Shown here in pieces: positions 16,916-26,313 of a stretch of 64,000 bases of DNA (position 1 is the first letter of the stretch; each line of letters opens with the position of its first letter). Below the pieces are notes generated by a model. It did no database searches and was not told the DNA's origin. It was given only the letters and a program-made list of their open reading frames with translations. The stretch is from Meiothermus sp. QL-1 (lineage in GTDB: Bacteria; Deinococcota; Deinococci; Deinococcales; Thermaceae), in assembly GCF_003351145.1 (NCBI RefSeq), contig NZ_QQSV01000008.1, forward strand, positions 42,617 to 106,616, given 5' to 3'. A program made the translations under genes and the position numbers.

Positions 16916-18241
16916 GTGCAAAGGGTTTTCATCGAAGATATCGCCCGCTACGAGGGCCAGGAGGTTCTGCTGCGCGGCTGGCTCACCAACCGCCGCTCCA
17001 AGGGCAAGATTCACTTCCTGCAGCTAAGGGATGGTACCGGCTTCCTCCAGGCCACCGCCCTCAAGGGGGAGCTGGCGGAAGCAGAGTTCGAAGAGGCCGA
17101 CCACCTCCCCCAGGAGACCGCGCTGGAGGTGCGGGGGCTGGTGCGGGCCGACCCCCGGGCCCCGGGGGGGTACGAGCTCGTCCTGCGGGGGCTCAGGGTA
17201 ATCGCCCGGCCCAGCCAGGAGTACCCCATCACCCCCAAGGAGCACGGGGTGGACTTCCTGATGGACCACCGCCACCTTCACCTGCGCCACCGCCGGGCCT
17301 GGGCCGCCCTGCGGGTGCGGGACGAGCTCGAGCGGGCCATCCACGACTTCTTCCACCAAAGGGGCTTCGTCCGCTTCGACGCCCCTATCCTCACCCCCAA
17401 CGCCGTGGAGGGCACCACCGACCTCTTCGAGGTGGACCTCTTCGACGGCGAGAAGGCCTACCTCTCGCAGTCGGGCCAGCTCTACGCCGAGGCCGGGGCC
17501 CTGGCCTTCGGCAAGGTGTACACCTTCGGCCCCACCTTCCGGGCCGAACGCTCCAAGACCCGCCGCCACCTGCTGGAGTTCTGGATGGTGGAGCCCGAGG
17601 TGGCCTTCATGACCCACGAGGAGAACCTGAAGCTCCAGGAGGAGCTGGTGGCCTATCTGGTGGGGCGGGTGCTGGAGGAGAAAAAGCGGGAGCTGGAGCT
17701 GCTGGAGCGCGACACCCGGGCCCTGGAGGCCACCGCAGCAGGCCAGTTCCCTCGCCTTACCTACACCGAGGCCGTCGAGCGCATAAACCAGCTGGCCCAG
17801 ACCAGGCCCGAGCTGGGGCTTGCACCGTTGGCCTGGGGGGAGGATTTCGGGGCCCCCCACGAGGCTGCCCTGAGCCTGGAGTTTGACCGGCCCGTGTTTG
17901 TGGAGAAGTACCCCGCTGCGGTCAAGGCCTTCTACATGCAGCCCGACCCCCAGGACCCCCGGCTGGTGCTCAACGACGACCTGCTGGCCCCCGAAGGCGC
18001 GGGGGAGATTATCGGCGGTTCCGAGCGCATCCACGACCCCGAGCTTTTACGCCGCAAAATTCAGGAACACGGGCTGCCGGAGGCCGTCTTCGACTGGTAC
18101 CTGGACCTGAGGCGCTTTGGCACCGTTCCCCACGCCGGCTTCGGGCTGGGCCTGGAGCGCACCGTGCGCTGGATTTGCGGCCTGGAACACATCCGCGAGG
18201 CCATCCCCTTCCCCCGCATGTACACGAGGATGCGCCCCTAG
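16916..18241 (+). CDS. asnS: Asparaginyl-tRNA synthetase
   Basis: A 441-residue class II synthetase that charges tRNA-Asn. The N-terminal anticodon-binding OB fold ([25 protein letters not shown]) is followed by the catalytic core with motif 2 ([21 protein letters not shown]) and motif 3 ([15 protein letters not shown]). The ending [17 protein letters not shown] and the [10 protein letters not shown] loop mark it as AsnRS, not AspRS, and it closely resembles the Thermus thermophilus enzyme as I know it. It starts with GTG six bases after a TAAAAT box. tpiA begins 20 bases after its stop. Confidence 0.95.
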   Translation: MQRVFIEDIARYEGQEVLLRGWLTNRRSKGKIHFLQLRDGTGFLQATALKGELAEAEFEEADHLPQETALEVRGLVRADPRAPGGYELVLRGLRVIARPSQEYPITPKEHGVDFLMDHRHLHLRHRRAWAALRVRDELERAIHDFFHQRGFVRFDAPILTPNAVEGTTDLFEVDLFDGEKAYLSQSGQLYAEAGALAFGKVYTFGPTFRAERSKTRRHLLEFWMVEPEVAFMTHEENLKLQEELVAYLVGRVLEEKKRELELLERDTRALEATAAGQFPRLTYTEAVERINQLAQTRPELGLAPLAWGEDFGAPHEAALSLEFDRPVFVEKYPAAVKAFYMQPDPQDPRLVLNDDLLAPEGAGEIIGGSERIHDPELLRRKIQEHGLPEAVFDWYLDLRRFGTVPHAGFGLGLERTVRWICGLEHIREAIPFPRMYTRMRP

Positions 18242-18246
18242 CCCGG

Positions 18247-18252
18247 TATGAT
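18247..18252 (+). promoter_or_regulatory. -10 box for tpiA
   Basis: TATGAT lies nine bases before the tpiA ATG at 18262, the same box and spacing as in front of dnaE. Confidence 0.45.
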
Positions 18253-18261
18253 TGGGCCGCT

Positions 18262-19011
18262 ATGCGCAGACGGCTGGTGGCAGGAAACTGGAAGATGCAC
18301 AAGACCCCCTCCGAGGCCCTGGTCTGGTTCCAAGCACTGTTGGAGAAACTCCCCCCTACCGGGGCCGAGCCGGCCCTGCTGGTGCCCTTTACCCACCTGC
18401 CCTACGCGGCCCAGACGCTGAAACAGAGGGTGGCCTACGGAGCCCAGGACGTCTCGGCCCACACCGAGGGGGCCTACACCGGCGAGGTCTCAGCCCGGAT
18501 GCTGGCCGACCTGGGCTGCCGCTACACCATCGTGGGGCACTCCGAGCGCCGCAGCTACCACGGCGAGACCGACGCTTTGGTAGCCGAGAAGGCCCAGCGC
18601 CTCCTGGAAGTGGGCATCGTGCCCATCCTCTGCGTAGGGGAGCCTCTGGCGGTGCGCCAGGTGGGTGGGCACCTCGAGTACACCCTGGGGCAGCTCGAGC
18701 GAAGCCTGGCAGGGGTCTCTCTCCCCTCCCCCGCGCACCTGGTGGTGGCCTACGAGCCGGTCTGGGCCATCGGCACCGGCCAGACCGCCACGCCTGAGGA
18801 TGCCGAGGCCATGCACCGGGCCATCCGGGGCTGGCTGGGCGAACGGTACGGAGAGGCCTTCGCCGAAGAGGTGCGGATTCTCTACGGGGGTTCCATCAAG
18901 CCAGAGAACGCCGGGGCTCTTTTCCGGGCCCCCAACGTGGACGGGGGGCTGGTGGGGGGGGCCAGCCTCATGCTGGAGGACTACCTGCGCTTGCTTTCGG
19001 CCCTGGAGTAA
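18262..19011 (+). CDS. tpiA: Triosephosphate isomerase
   Basis: A 249-residue TIM barrel that interconverts dihydroxyacetone phosphate and glyceraldehyde 3-phosphate. Catalytic residues are visible: Lys in GNWKMHK (residue 11), His in VGHSERR and Glu in [14 protein letters not shown], plus the phosphate-binding [10 protein letters not shown] and GGLVGGASL loops. The frame is open upstream into asnS, but [14 protein letters not shown] is the standard N-terminus. It sits in a run of plus-strand genes with short gaps. Confidence 0.97.
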   Translation: MRRRLVAGNWKMHKTPSEALVWFQALLEKLPPTGAEPALLVPFTHLPYAAQTLKQRVAYGAQDVSAHTEGAYTGEVSARMLADLGCRYTIVGHSERRSYHGETDALVAEKAQRLLEVGIVPILCVGEPLAVRQVGGHLEYTLGQLERSLAGVSLPSPAHLVVAYEPVWAIGTGQTATPEDAEAMHRAIRGWLGERYGEAFAEEVRILYGGSIKPENAGALFRAPNVDGGLVGGASLMLEDYLRLLSALE

Positions 19012-19014
19012 ACT
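19009..19014 (+). promoter_or_regulatory. Leaderless-type -10 box for the aminotransferase gene
   Basis: TAAACT overlaps the TAA stop codon of tpiA and lies seven bases before the ATG at 19022. Confidence 0.5.
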
Positions 19015-19021
19015 CTTGGGC

Positions 19022-20176
19022 ATGGCCCGGCTTCACCCCCGCACCGAGCTTTCCCAGGAAAGCATCTTCGCCCAGATGAGCCGCCTGGCTGCCCAGCACG
19101 GCGCCATCAACCTGGGGCAGGGTTTCCCTTCCAACCCGCCGCCCAGTTTCTTGCTCGAAGCAGCCCGGCGCGCCCTGGGTCAGGCCGACCAGTACACACC
19201 CCCCACAGGGCTGCCCCGCCTGCGCGAGGCGGTGGCCGCAGACCTCGAGGTCGAGCCCACCCAGGTCATCATCACCGCCGGGGCCACCGAGGCCCTTTTC
19301 GCCCTGGCCCAGGCCCTCTACGGCCCCGGCGACGAGGTGGTGATGCTGGAGCCCTACTTCGACGTCTACCTCCCCCAGGCCCGCCTGGCCGGGGCCCAGC
19401 CGGTGCTGGTGCCGCTGCGCCTTGGCGAGCGGTGGGAGCTGGACCTGAAGGCCCTGGCCGAGGCCATCACCCCGAGGACGAAGGCCCTTCTGCTGAACCA
19501 CCCCTACAACCCCACCGGCTCGGTCTTCTCCCACGCCGAGGCCGAGCAAATCGTGGCCCTGGCCCGCCGGCACGACCTATGGATTGTGAGCGACGAGGTC
19601 TACGACGAGCTCTACTTCGGCGAGCCGCCCGTCCCGTTCCGCACGCTGGCCCCTGAGCGCACCTTTACCGTGGGCTCGGCAGGCAAGCGGCTCGAGGCCA
19701 CCGGCTGGCGCATCGGCTGGATCATCACCCCCCCGGGCCTGGCCCCCCAGGTGGCCGGCATGCGCCAGTGGTCCAGCTTCTGCTCAGCGGCCCCGCTGCA
19801 GGCCGCGGTGGCCGAGGCCCTGCCCATCGCCCGCCGGGAGGGGTTCTACCAGCAGCTCCGCGAAAGCTATCGAAAGCGCAAAGCGCTGCTCGAGGGAGGC
19901 CTCCGGGCCCTGGGGCTCAAAACCTTCTCCCCTGCCGGCACCTACTTCCTCACCGCCCTTCTGCCCGGGGTAGAGGCCGAGGAGCTGGTGAAGAAAGCTG
20001 GGGTAGCGGCCATCCCCGGCTCGGCCTTCTACGCAAAACACCCGGCCCCCCCGGGCCTCTACCGCTTCGCCTTCTGCAAGACCGAGGCCGAGATCGAGCA
20101 GGCCCTGGAGCGCCTGGCCCACTACCTGTACCGCACGGGGGCTGCGGCTCACCCTGGGCCACCGGGGTTGGGCTAA
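19022..20176 (+). CDS. Class I/II PLP aminotransferase (methionine/kynurenine aminotransferase-like)
   Basis: A 384-residue fold-type I aminotransferase. Visible features are INLGQGFPSNPPP at the N-terminus, the ITAGATEALFALAQAL cofactor loop, NHPYNPTGSVFS, DEVYDEL and the PLP lysine in SAGKRLEATGWRIGW. The N-terminal IFAQMSRLAAQHGAINLGQGFP is characteristic of the YbdL/kynurenine aminotransferase group, which uses methionine, aromatic or related amino acids. It starts at 19022, just after a TAAACT box; the longer open frame overlaps tpiA and is not real. The 2-oxoacid product could feed the E1 dehydrogenase encoded next, but this is speculation. Confidence 0.88.
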   Translation: MARLHPRTELSQESIFAQMSRLAAQHGAINLGQGFPSNPPPSFLLEAARRALGQADQYTPPTGLPRLREAVAADLEVEPTQVIITAGATEALFALAQALYGPGDEVVMLEPYFDVYLPQARLAGAQPVLVPLRLGERWELDLKALAEAITPRTKALLLNHPYNPTGSVFSHAEAEQIVALARRHDLWIVSDEVYDELYFGEPPVPFRTLAPERTFTVGSAGKRLEATGWRIGWIITPPGLAPQVAGMRQWSSFCSAAPLQAAVAEALPIARREGFYQQLRESYRKRKALLEGGLRALGLKTFSPAGTYFLTALLPGVEAEELVKKAGVAAIPGSAFYAKHPAPPGLYRFAFCKTEAEIEQALERLAHYLYRTGAAAHPGPPGLG

Positions 20177-20179
20177 ACT
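20174..20179 (+). promoter_or_regulatory. Leaderless-type -10 box for the E1 alpha gene
   Basis: TAAACT overlaps the TAA stop of the aminotransferase gene and lies seven bases before the GTG at 20187, repeating the arrangement at 19009. Confidence 0.5.
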
Positions 20180-20186
20180 GGGGAGC

Positions 20187-21221
20187 GTGGACACAGTTCA
20201 GTACCTGGACGATACCGGCCGGCCCCTGCAGGCCCTGCCCCTGGGCCCCGAAGAGCTCATACAGGGCTACCGGGCCCTGCGCCGGGCCCGGCACTTCGAC
20301 GAGAAGGCCGTGCTCCTGCAACGGCAGGGGCGGCTTGGGGTCTATCCCCCCTTCCGCGGCCAGGAGGCGGCCCAGGTGGGGGTGGCCCTCTGCCTGCGGG
20401 CTGAACATGACTGGCTTTTGCCCAGCTACCGCGAGACGGCCGCCGCCCTCACCTTTGGCATGCCCATCCACAAGCTCATTCTGAGCTGGCGGGCCGACCC
20501 GGCAGGCTGGGGGGCCCCTCCGGGGGTGAACATGGTGCAGTTCTACATCCCCATCGCCACCCAGATCCCCCAGGCCGCAGGGGTGGCCTACGCCCAACGG
20601 CTTTTGGGCAAGGATGCGGTGGCCGCGGTTTTCATCGGCGATGGCGGCACCTCGGAGGGCGACTTCCACGAGGGGCTCAATTTTGCCGCGGTGTTCAGCG
20701 CCCCCCTGCTGGTGGTGGTGCAGAACAACGGCTGGGCCATCAGCGTGCCCACCCGGAAGCAGATGAAGGTTGAGCGCATCGCCCTGCGGGCCCAGGGCTA
20801 CGGCATCCCTGGGGTGGTGGTGGACGGCAACGACCTGGTAGCGGTCTGGAGCGTGGCCAAAGCCGCCGTGGAGCGGGCCCGGCGGGGCGAGGGCCCCACC
20901 CTGATCGAGGCCCTCACCTACCGTGTGGCCCCCCACACCACCTCGGACGACCCCAGCCGCTACCGCAGCGAGGAGGAAGCCCGCCGCTGGGAGGCGCGCG
21001 ACCCCATCCGGCGGATGAAAAACTGCCTGCTGCACCTGGGGCTTTGGAGCGAGGAAGAGGAGGCGCGATTGAACGAGGAGCTGGAGGCCGAGTTCGAGGC
21101 CGAGCTGGCCCTGGCCGACCGGGCCCCTGAGCCCAGGCCCTGGGAAATTGTGGAACAGGTCTACCAGGAGATGCAGCCCGACCAGCTCGCCGCCTGGCGC
21201 TACCTGAGGGGGGAAGCATGA
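20187..21221 (+). CDS. pdhA: 2-oxoacid (pyruvate-type) dehydrogenase E1 component, alpha subunit
   Basis: A 344-residue thiamine-diphosphate enzyme subunit. The TPP/Mg motif [17 protein letters not shown] (near residue 150) and QNNGWAIS are intact, and the phosphorylation-loop equivalent [12 protein letters not shown] is present. With the beta subunit it decarboxylates a 2-oxoacid and passes the acyl group to the lipoyl domain of E2. Sequence alone does not separate pyruvate from branched-chain substrates. The stop overlaps the start of the beta gene (ATGA). No E2 or E3 gene follows. Confidence 0.85.
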   Translation: MDTVQYLDDTGRPLQALPLGPEELIQGYRALRRARHFDEKAVLLQRQGRLGVYPPFRGQEAAQVGVALCLRAEHDWLLPSYRETAAALTFGMPIHKLILSWRADPAGWGAPPGVNMVQFYIPIATQIPQAAGVAYAQRLLGKDAVAAVFIGDGGTSEGDFHEGLNFAAVFSAPLLVVVQNNGWAISVPTRKQMKVERIALRAQGYGIPGVVVDGNDLVAVWSVAKAAVERARRGEGPTLIEALTYRVAPHTTSDDPSRYRSEEEARRWEARDPIRRMKNCLLHLGLWSEEEEARLNEELEAEFEAELALADRAPEPRPWEIVEQVYQEMQPDQLAAWRYLRGEA

Positions 21222-22216
21222 TTGCCGAGCGGGAAACGCGGGTACTGAACACCGTTCAGGCCATCAACGAGGCCCTAGACCTGGCCCTGGCTAAAGACCC
21301 CCGGGTGGTCCTCTTCGGCGAGGATGTGGGCGCCATGGGGGGGGTCTTCCGGGCCTCGGACGGCCTGCAGCAAAAGTACGGCGAGAAGCGGGTCTTTGAC
21401 ACCCCCCTGGCCGAGAGCGCCATCGTGGGCTTCGGGATTGGGCTGGCCATGGCCGGGCTGCGCCCCATTGCCGAGATTCAGTTCGCGGGGTTCCTCTACC
21501 CTGCCCTCGACCAAATCCTCTCCCACCTGGGCCGGATGCGCCACCGTACCCGGGGCCGCTTCACCATCCCCATGGTCATCCGGGCGCCCTACGGGGGGGG
21601 CGTGAGAACCCCTGAGCAGCACGCCGACAGCCCCGAGGCCCTGCTCTGCCACGTGCCGGGGGTGAAGGTGGTGATTCCCTCGAGCCCCGAGCGGGCCAAG
21701 GGCCTTCTGCTTGCAGCCGTCGAGGACCCCGACCCGGTCTTTTTCCTAGAGGCCATCAAGCTCTACCGCGGGGCCAGAAGCGAGGTGCCCGAGGGCTACT
21801 ACACCCTGCCCATAGGCAAGGCCCGGGTGGTGCGGGAGGGCCGCGCGGCCAGCCTCTTTTGCTATGGAGGGATGGTGGAGGTCTGCCAGAAGGCCGCCGA
21901 GGTGGCAGCGCGAGAGGGGGTGGAGCTTGAAGTGGTGGACCTGGAAACCCTGGTACCCCTCGACACCGAGACCCTTCTGGAATCGGTCAGGAAGACTGGC
22001 CGCGCGGTGGTGGTCTACGAGGCCATGCGCACCGGCGGCTTCGGGGCCGAGGTTGCAGCCCGCATCGCCGAAGAAGCTCTGGACTACCTGCAGGCCCCCA
22101 TCGTGCGGGTGGCTGGCTGGGACGCCCCATACCCACCTTTCAGTGCGGTAGAAAACCACTACCGCCCCGATGCCAAGCGGGTGCTGGAGGCAGTGCGGCG
22201 GGTGCTAACCCATTAG
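21218..22216 (+). CDS. pdhB: 2-oxoacid (pyruvate-type) dehydrogenase E1 component, beta subunit
   Basis: A 332-residue beta subunit of the heterotetrameric E1. Visible family motifs are [23 protein letters not shown], the TPP-contacting [51 protein letters not shown] and the C-terminal [18 protein letters not shown]. The start codon overlaps the end of the alpha gene by four bases, so the two are translated together in equal amounts. The lipoyl acyltransferase and E3 are not encoded nearby. Confidence 0.9.
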   Translation: MIAERETRVLNTVQAINEALDLALAKDPRVVLFGEDVGAMGGVFRASDGLQQKYGEKRVFDTPLAESAIVGFGIGLAMAGLRPIAEIQFAGFLYPALDQILSHLGRMRHRTRGRFTIPMVIRAPYGGGVRTPEQHADSPEALLCHVPGVKVVIPSSPERAKGLLLAAVEDPDPVFFLEAIKLYRGARSEVPEGYYTLPIGKARVVREGRAASLFCYGGMVEVCQKAAEVAAREGVELEVVDLETLVPLDTETLLESVRKTGRAVVVYEAMRTGGFGAEVAARIAEEALDYLQAPIVRVAGWDAPYPPFSAVENHYRPDAKRVLEAVRRVLTH

Positions 22217-22328
22217 CAGGCTCAGGGCGCCGGCAGCAACAAAAGCCCGCCGGGATGCGGCTGCATGTGCGCGAAAGTCTGAACGCGCTGAAGCAGAGCC
22301 TAGCCACGGGGCTGGGGCCCCTGGCGGT
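22217..22328 (+). other. Short gap with an unexplained open frame
   Basis: Between pdhB and the convergent thioesterase gene a frame stays open to a TAA at 22330-22332; from an ATG at 22255 it encodes 25 residues beginning MRLHVRESLNALKQS. The C-terminal-looking helix could be the remnant of a lost gene. There is no ribosome site, and I do not claim it is expressed. Confidence 0.25.
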
Positions 22329-22733
22329 CTAAAGACCCTCCACCGGGTCCTGCTCCAGGGCCCGTATTCCTGCCCGCAACCAGTCGGGAATGCGGGCCGG
22401 CCGGCCCTCCTCCAACCAGACCACCACCACCCGGGTACGCGCGGCCAGGCAGCCCTCAGCCCAGATCTCGCCTAGGGTACGGAGGCTCGAGTGCCCCACC
22501 CGCTCCACCCGCAAAGCCACCTCCACCGGCTGGCCGAAGAGGATGGGCCGGAGGTAGTCCACCTCGGCCCGGGCTACCACGAAATGGCCGCTTTCGATGG
22601 CCGCGCCGGCCCGGCGCAGGTAGTGGCCCCGGGCCACCTCATCGTAGGTCAGGTAAACCGCATTGTTGACGTGCTTGAGGATATCCAGGTCGCTAAAACG
22701 CACCTCGATGGGCACGCGTACCGGGAAGTGCAT
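22329..22733 (-). CDS. Hotdog-fold acyl-CoA thioesterase (YbgC/FadM-like)
   Basis: A 134-residue 4-hydroxybenzoyl-CoA thioesterase-like protein. The family signature is [29 protein letters not shown], with Asp in SDLD as the probable catalytic residue and HVNN following. It would hydrolyse an acyl-CoA in the cytosol. I chose the ATG at 22733: a TAGAAT box on the minus strand (22746-22741) lies seven bases upstream, whereas the GTG at 22739 would be one base from it. It diverges from hisG. Confidence 0.82.
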   Translation of the reverse strand: MHFPVRVPIEVRFSDLDILKHVNNAVYLTYDEVARGHYLRRAGAAIESGHFVVARAEVDYLRPILFGQPVEVALRVERVGHSSLRTLGEIWAEGCLAARTRVVVVWLEEGRPARIPDWLRAGIRALEQDPVEGL

Positions 22734-22740
22734 GGCCACG

Positions 22741-22763
22741 ATTCTAACTGTTTGTGATATAAG
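22741..22763. promoter_or_regulatory. Divergent promoter region, thioesterase / hisG
   Basis: Minus strand: TAGAAT (22746-22741), seven bases before the thioesterase ATG. Plus strand: TATAAG (22758-22763), seven bases before the hisG ATG, which also has AAGGGG in the same place, so hisG may be read either way. Confidence 0.45.
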
Positions 22764-22770
22764 GGGCAGG

Positions 22771-23403
22771 ATGGTCCGCGGACGCTACGCCCTGGTGGTG
22801 GCCCTGCCCAAGGGGCGCCACTTTGCCGACGGCTACCAGGCCTTGCTAGGGGCCGGCCTGCCCCTCCCCCCCATAGAGAACGGGCGGGCCCTGCTGCACG
22901 GCCGGGAGGGGGGCATAGCCCTTCTAGAGCTGCGCAACCACGACGTACCCACCTACGTGGACCTAGGCATCGCCGACGTGGGGGTGGTAGGGAAGGATGT
23001 GCTTCTGGAGTCGGGGCGGGATGTGTACGAGCCGGTGGACCTGGGCACCGGGGCCTGCCGCCTTTCCCTTATCCGCCACCCAGAGGCCACCGGCCCCATC
23101 CGCCGCATCGCCACCAAGTACCCCCGTTTCACTGCGCAAATCCTGCGGGAGCGGGGCTGGGCCGCGGATATCATCGAACTGGCCGGTAATGTGGAGCTGG
23201 CGGCCCTGACCGGGCTGGCCGATGCGGTGGTGGACGTGGTGCAGACCGGGGCCACCCTGAGGGCTGCTGGACTGGTGGAGCTAGAGGTCCTGGCCCACTC
23301 CACCGCCCGCTTCATCGTGAACCGCCAGGCCCTGAAACTCAAACGCGACCTTTTACGCCCCCTAATAGAGCGCCTGCGAACCGGGGCCAGGCCTCAGGGG
23401 TAG
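22771..23403 (+). CDS. hisG: ATP phosphoribosyltransferase, short form
   Basis: A 210-residue catalytic subunit that starts histidine synthesis by joining ATP and [13 protein letters not shown] at the N-terminus, [15 protein letters not shown], and the PRPP loop [19 protein letters not shown] are intact. It lacks the C-terminal regulatory domain of long HisG, so it should need HisZ, which is not in the window. The ATG at 22771 opens the conserved N-terminus; the open frame starting further upstream overlaps the thioesterase gene. It is not in a his operon. Its end overlaps the convergent quinone oxidoreductase gene. Confidence 0.93.
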   Translation: MVRGRYALVVALPKGRHFADGYQALLGAGLPLPPIENGRALLHGREGGIALLELRNHDVPTYVDLGIADVGVVGKDVLLESGRDVYEPVDLGTGACRLSLIRHPEATGPIRRIATKYPRFTAQILRERGWAADIIELAGNVELAALTGLADAVVDVVQTGATLRAAGLVELEVLAHSTARFIVNRQALKLKRDLLRPLIERLRTGARPQG

Positions 23404-24356
23404 AGCAGTATCTTGCCCACGCTCTGGCGGCTTTCCATCAGGGCATGGGCTCGGGCTGCCTCTGCCAGCCGGAAGCGGGCCCCTACTGGAAGCCGCACCC
23501 GGCCCTTTAGTAGCTCGAAAACAGCCTCCACGCTGTGGCGCAGGCGCTCAGGGCGGCTGCGCCGGTAGTGTCCACTGCTGTAGCCGATGATTGCCTTGGT
23601 CTGGCGGTGAAGAGGGCGGGTCTCAAAATGGCCCGGCTGCCCGCTGGCATGGCCGTATATCACCAACCGACCAAAAGGCGCCAGGCAGCCCAGGCTTTGG
23701 TTGAATACCTCTCCCGCCACCGAGTCCAGGATTAGATCCGCTCCTTCCCGGGTTAGCTCGAGCACCCGCTGGGCAAAGTCCTCATAGCCCATCACCTCAT
23801 CAGCCCCCAGCCCGCGAACAAACCCAGCCTTGGCCGCATGCCCCACCGTACCCAGCACCCGCCCGGCCCCCAGCGCCCGGGCCATCTGCACCGCCAGGCT
23901 GCCTACCCCGCCCGCTGCAGCGTGGACCAGCACCGTCTCCCCCGGCTGCAGCCTTCCTGCCCAGGTGAGAACGTTGTAGGCCGTGACCAGAGCAGTCAGA
24001 CCTGCAACAGCCTCATCGGGAAGCTCATCGGGCACCGGATAGGTGAGCACCGCCTTTGCCAGCACCTTCTCCGCGTAAGACCCCCCTGCCGCAAAGGCCG
24101 CCACCCGCTGCCCCACCCTGAGGCCCTCCACCCCTGCCCCCAGGGCCTCCACCACCCCCACCACATCCAGCCCCGGGATAAAAGGAAGCGGCGGGGCCGC
24201 CTCGTACCCGCCGCGCCGGGCCAGCACATCGGCGAAGTTAAGGCTGGTGAGGAGGGTGCGTATCCGCACTTCTCCCGCCTGCAGCGAAGGCTCGGGTACT
24301 TCCCGGTAAACAAGGTTCTCTGGAGGACCGTTGCGCTCGAGCACAACCGCTTTCAT
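23394..24356 (-). CDS. Zinc-independent NADPH:quinone oxidoreductase (MDR superfamily)
   Basis: A 320-residue medium-chain reductase without the structural zinc cysteines. The NADPH-binding motif is [19 protein letters not shown], and the N-terminal GroES-like half has [16 protein letters not shown] and [10 protein letters not shown]. The C-terminus ([32 protein letters not shown]) is typical of quinone oxidoreductases, which reduce quinones or enals using NADPH. It is a single gene, convergent with hisG and divergent from trmH. A TAAGAA box lies seven bases before the ATG. Confidence 0.88.
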   Translation of the reverse strand: MKAVVLERNGPPENLVYREVPEPSLQAGEVRIRTLLTSLNFADVLARRGGYEAAPPLPFIPGLDVVGVVEALGAGVEGLRVGQRVAAFAAGGSYAEKVLAKAVLTYPVPDELPDEAVAGLTALVTAYNVLTWAGRLQPGETVLVHAAAGGVGSLAVQMARALGAGRVLGTVGHAAKAGFVRGLGADEVMGYEDFAQRVLELTREGADLILDSVAGEVFNQSLGCLAPFGRLVIYGHASGQPGHFETRPLHRQTKAIIGYSSGHYRRSRPERLRHSVEAVFELLKGRVRLPVGARFRLAEAARAHALMESRQSVGKILLYP

Positions 24357-24363
24357 GCCGGTA

Positions 24364-24380
24364 TTCTTACACGCTAGAAT
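24364..24380. promoter_or_regulatory. Divergent leaderless promoters, quinone oxidoreductase / trmH
   Basis: Minus strand: TAAGAA (24369-24364), seven bases before the oxidoreductase ATG. Plus strand: TAGAAT (24375-24380), eight bases before the trmH GTG. The two start codons are only 32 bases apart. Confidence 0.5.
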
Positions 24381-24388
24381 GGGGCCTC

Positions 24389-25018
24389 GTGACGCCAGAG
24401 CGCCTTGCCCGGATGCGCGCCGTCCTCGACAAACGCCAGCCCGACCTCACCGTGCTCCTGGAGCGGGTGCACAAGCCCCACAACTTCTCGGCCATCCTGC
24501 GCTCCTGCGACGCGGTAGGAGTGCTGGAGGCCCACGCCATCCCGCCCAAACACGGCTTGCCTTCGCTGGAAGAAGATGGGCTGGACCTCGACGATAAGAC
24601 CCACCGCGAGACCTCCGGCTCGGCCACCAAGTGGGTGGGGGTACGGGTTCACCCCGACCTACCCTCGGCCCTCGCCCACCTGCGGAGCCGGGGCTTCCAG
24701 GTCCTGGCCGCCCACCTTTCCGAGCGGGCCATGGACTACCGCCAGGCCGACTACACCCGCCCCACCTGCATCCTGCTGGGCACCGAGAAGTGGGGGGTTT
24801 CGCCGGAAGCCGCGGAAGCCGCCGATGGGCATATCCGGATTCCCATGCTGGGCATGGTGCAAAGCCTGAACGTATCGGTGGCCGCAGCGGTGATTCTCTT
24901 CGAAGCGCAGCGCCAGCGGCTAGAAGCCGGCTTTTACGACCGGGTGCGCCTTAGCCCAGAGCAGTACCAGGCGACGCTCGAGGAGTGGGTTGCCCGGCAT
25001 GCGCGCGGTAAGGGTTGA
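24389..25018 (+). CDS. trmH: tRNA (guanosine-18-2'-O)-methyltransferase
   Basis: A 209-residue SPOUT-class methyltransferase that methylates the ribose of G18 in the D-loop of tRNA. Motif 1 [14 protein letters not shown] contains the catalytic Arg and Asn; motif 2 [10 protein letters not shown] and motif 3 [22 protein letters not shown] form the knot that binds S-adenosylmethionine. The short N- and C-terminal extensions match Thermus TrmH. It starts with GTG after a TAGAAT box. It converges with apgM, with 53 unremarkable bases between. Confidence 0.93.
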   Translation: MTPERLARMRAVLDKRQPDLTVLLERVHKPHNFSAILRSCDAVGVLEAHAIPPKHGLPSLEEDGLDLDDKTHRETSGSATKWVGVRVHPDLPSALAHLRSRGFQVLAAHLSERAMDYRQADYTRPTCILLGTEKWGVSPEAAEAADGHIRIPMLGMVQSLNVSVAAAVILFEAQRQRLEAGFYDRVRLSPEQYQATLEEWVARHARGKG

Positions 25019-25071
25019 ATTGCGCAGCCGGCGTGCGCTCTGGAACAGGGAAAGTGTGCACCCTCCAAAGC

Positions 25072-26301
25072 TCAGGCCCCATACTTTTGCAGCTTGCCGG
25101 CGTGGGCTAAAAGCAGAGGCATCAGCTCCACCCCCCGCAGGTGCCCCAGGCTTCCCCGGGCGGCCTCGTCCTCGGTGAAGCGCTGGGCAAGGTCGTGGCG
25201 CAAGAAGGGGGCATGGAGCAACACGGGCACCGGGTGCCAGGCGTGGGCCCTGAGGGCGGCCGGGGTAGAGTGGTCGCCGGTAATGGCCAGCACATCGGGG
25301 GCAAGGGCCAGGATCTCCGGCAGTAGCTGGTCGAAGAGTTCGATTTTTCTCACTTTTTCGGCAAAGTTGCCGTCCTCCCCGGCCGCGTCGGTCTTCTTGA
25401 AGTGCAAATAGAAGAAGTCGAAGCGCGACCAGTTTTCCCGCAGGGCCCTGAGCTTGCCCTCGGGTGCGTCCCCCTCCCCCTCCACCGGCAGCACCTCCAT
25501 CCCCACCAGGCTGGCCAAGCCCTTGTACATGGGGTAGCTGGCGATGCAGGCCGGGGTGAGCCGGTAGACCTCGGCCATGCTGGGAAAGCGGGGCCTGAGG
25601 GAGACGCCCCGGAAGAGGGCCCCGTTGACCTGGGGCTCGCCCGAAAGGGCCACGCGGATGCTTGCGGAAAGCTGGTTGAGCACCGCGGCGGTGCGCTGGC
25701 TGGCCCGGTCGCCCGGCTCCTTGGCCCAGGCTGGCAGGGGCAGCACCCCGCTCTTCTGCGGGTCGGTATCGGTTACCTGATCGCCCAGGTCTTCTCCACG
25801 CAAAACCACCACGAAGCGGTGTTCGCTTTCGGTGTAGAAGTTCACCTTCACCCCTTCAATCTCCGGGATAGCCTTTCTGAGCTGCTCCACCACACGCTGG
25901 TTTTCCGCATCGCTGGGGCGACCGGCCCGGCGGTCGAGCACCCGTCCTTCGCCATCCAGGGTGGCGAAGTTGCCCCGCACCGCCACATCCCCCTCCCTAA
26001 ACTCGGCCCCAATACCGATGGCCGAAAGGGCCCCGCGCCCCACCACGTAGCGGAAGGGGTCGTAGCCGAAAAGCGCCAGGTGGCCAGGGCCGGAACCGGG
26101 GGCCAAGCCCGGGTAGACCGGGGTAAGAAGCCCCAGGGCGCTTCGCTGTGCCAGGGCGTCTAGGTTCGGGGTCCGGGCCGCAGCCAGCTCGGTGGGGCCT
26201 CCTGGCTCGAGCGGCAGTCCTCCTACGCCGTCCAGCACGACAAGGAGGATTTTAGAGGGGGTCTTCTGGCTCAGTTCGGAGATGATGGAAAGCAGGTCCA
26301 T
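25072..26301 (-). CDS. apgM: Cofactor-independent phosphoglycerate mutase, archaeal type
   Basis: A 409-residue alkaline-phosphatase-superfamily enzyme interconverting 3- and 2-phosphoglycerate. The metal-binding N-terminus [13 protein letters not shown], the [12 protein letters not shown] segment with [19 protein letters not shown], the [14 protein letters not shown] block and TGDHSTP near the C-terminus are all visible and mark the ApgM group. It is last in an apparent DMT exporter - PanK-like - apgM series. Its own TAGAAT box (26313-26308) overlaps the stop codon of the PanK-like gene and lies six bases before the ATG. Confidence 0.93.
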   Translation of the reverse strand: MDLLSIISELSQKTPSKILLVVLDGVGGLPLEPGGPTELAAARTPNLDALAQRSALGLLTPVYPGLAPGSGPGHLALFGYDPFRYVVGRGALSAIGIGAEFREGDVAVRGNFATLDGEGRVLDRRAGRPSDAENQRVVEQLRKAIPEIEGVKVNFYTESEHRFVVVLRGEDLGDQVTDTDPQKSGVLPLPAWAKEPGDRASQRTAAVLNQLSASIRVALSGEPQVNGALFRGVSLRPRFPSMAEVYRLTPACIASYPMYKGLASLVGMEVLPVEGEGDAPEGKLRALRENWSRFDFFYLHFKKTDAAGEDGNFAEKVRKIELFDQLLPEILALAPDVLAITGDHSTPAALRAHAWHPVPVLLHAPFLRHDLAQRFTEDEAARGSLGHLRGVELMPLLLAHAGKLQKYGA

Positions 26302-26307
26302 GCGGCT

Positions 26308-26313
26308 ATTCTA
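26308..26313 (-). promoter_or_regulatory. Leaderless-type -10 box of apgM inside the upstream stop codon
   Basis: TAGAAT on the minus strand starts with the TAG stop codon of the PanK-like gene and ends six bases before the apgM ATG. Confidence 0.5.

Noticed and set aside
16916..18241. Aspartyl-tRNA synthetase
   Set aside because: Length, the [10 protein letters not shown] loop and the C-terminal [10 protein letters not shown] fit asparaginyl-tRNA synthetase; AspRS of either type differs in these parts.
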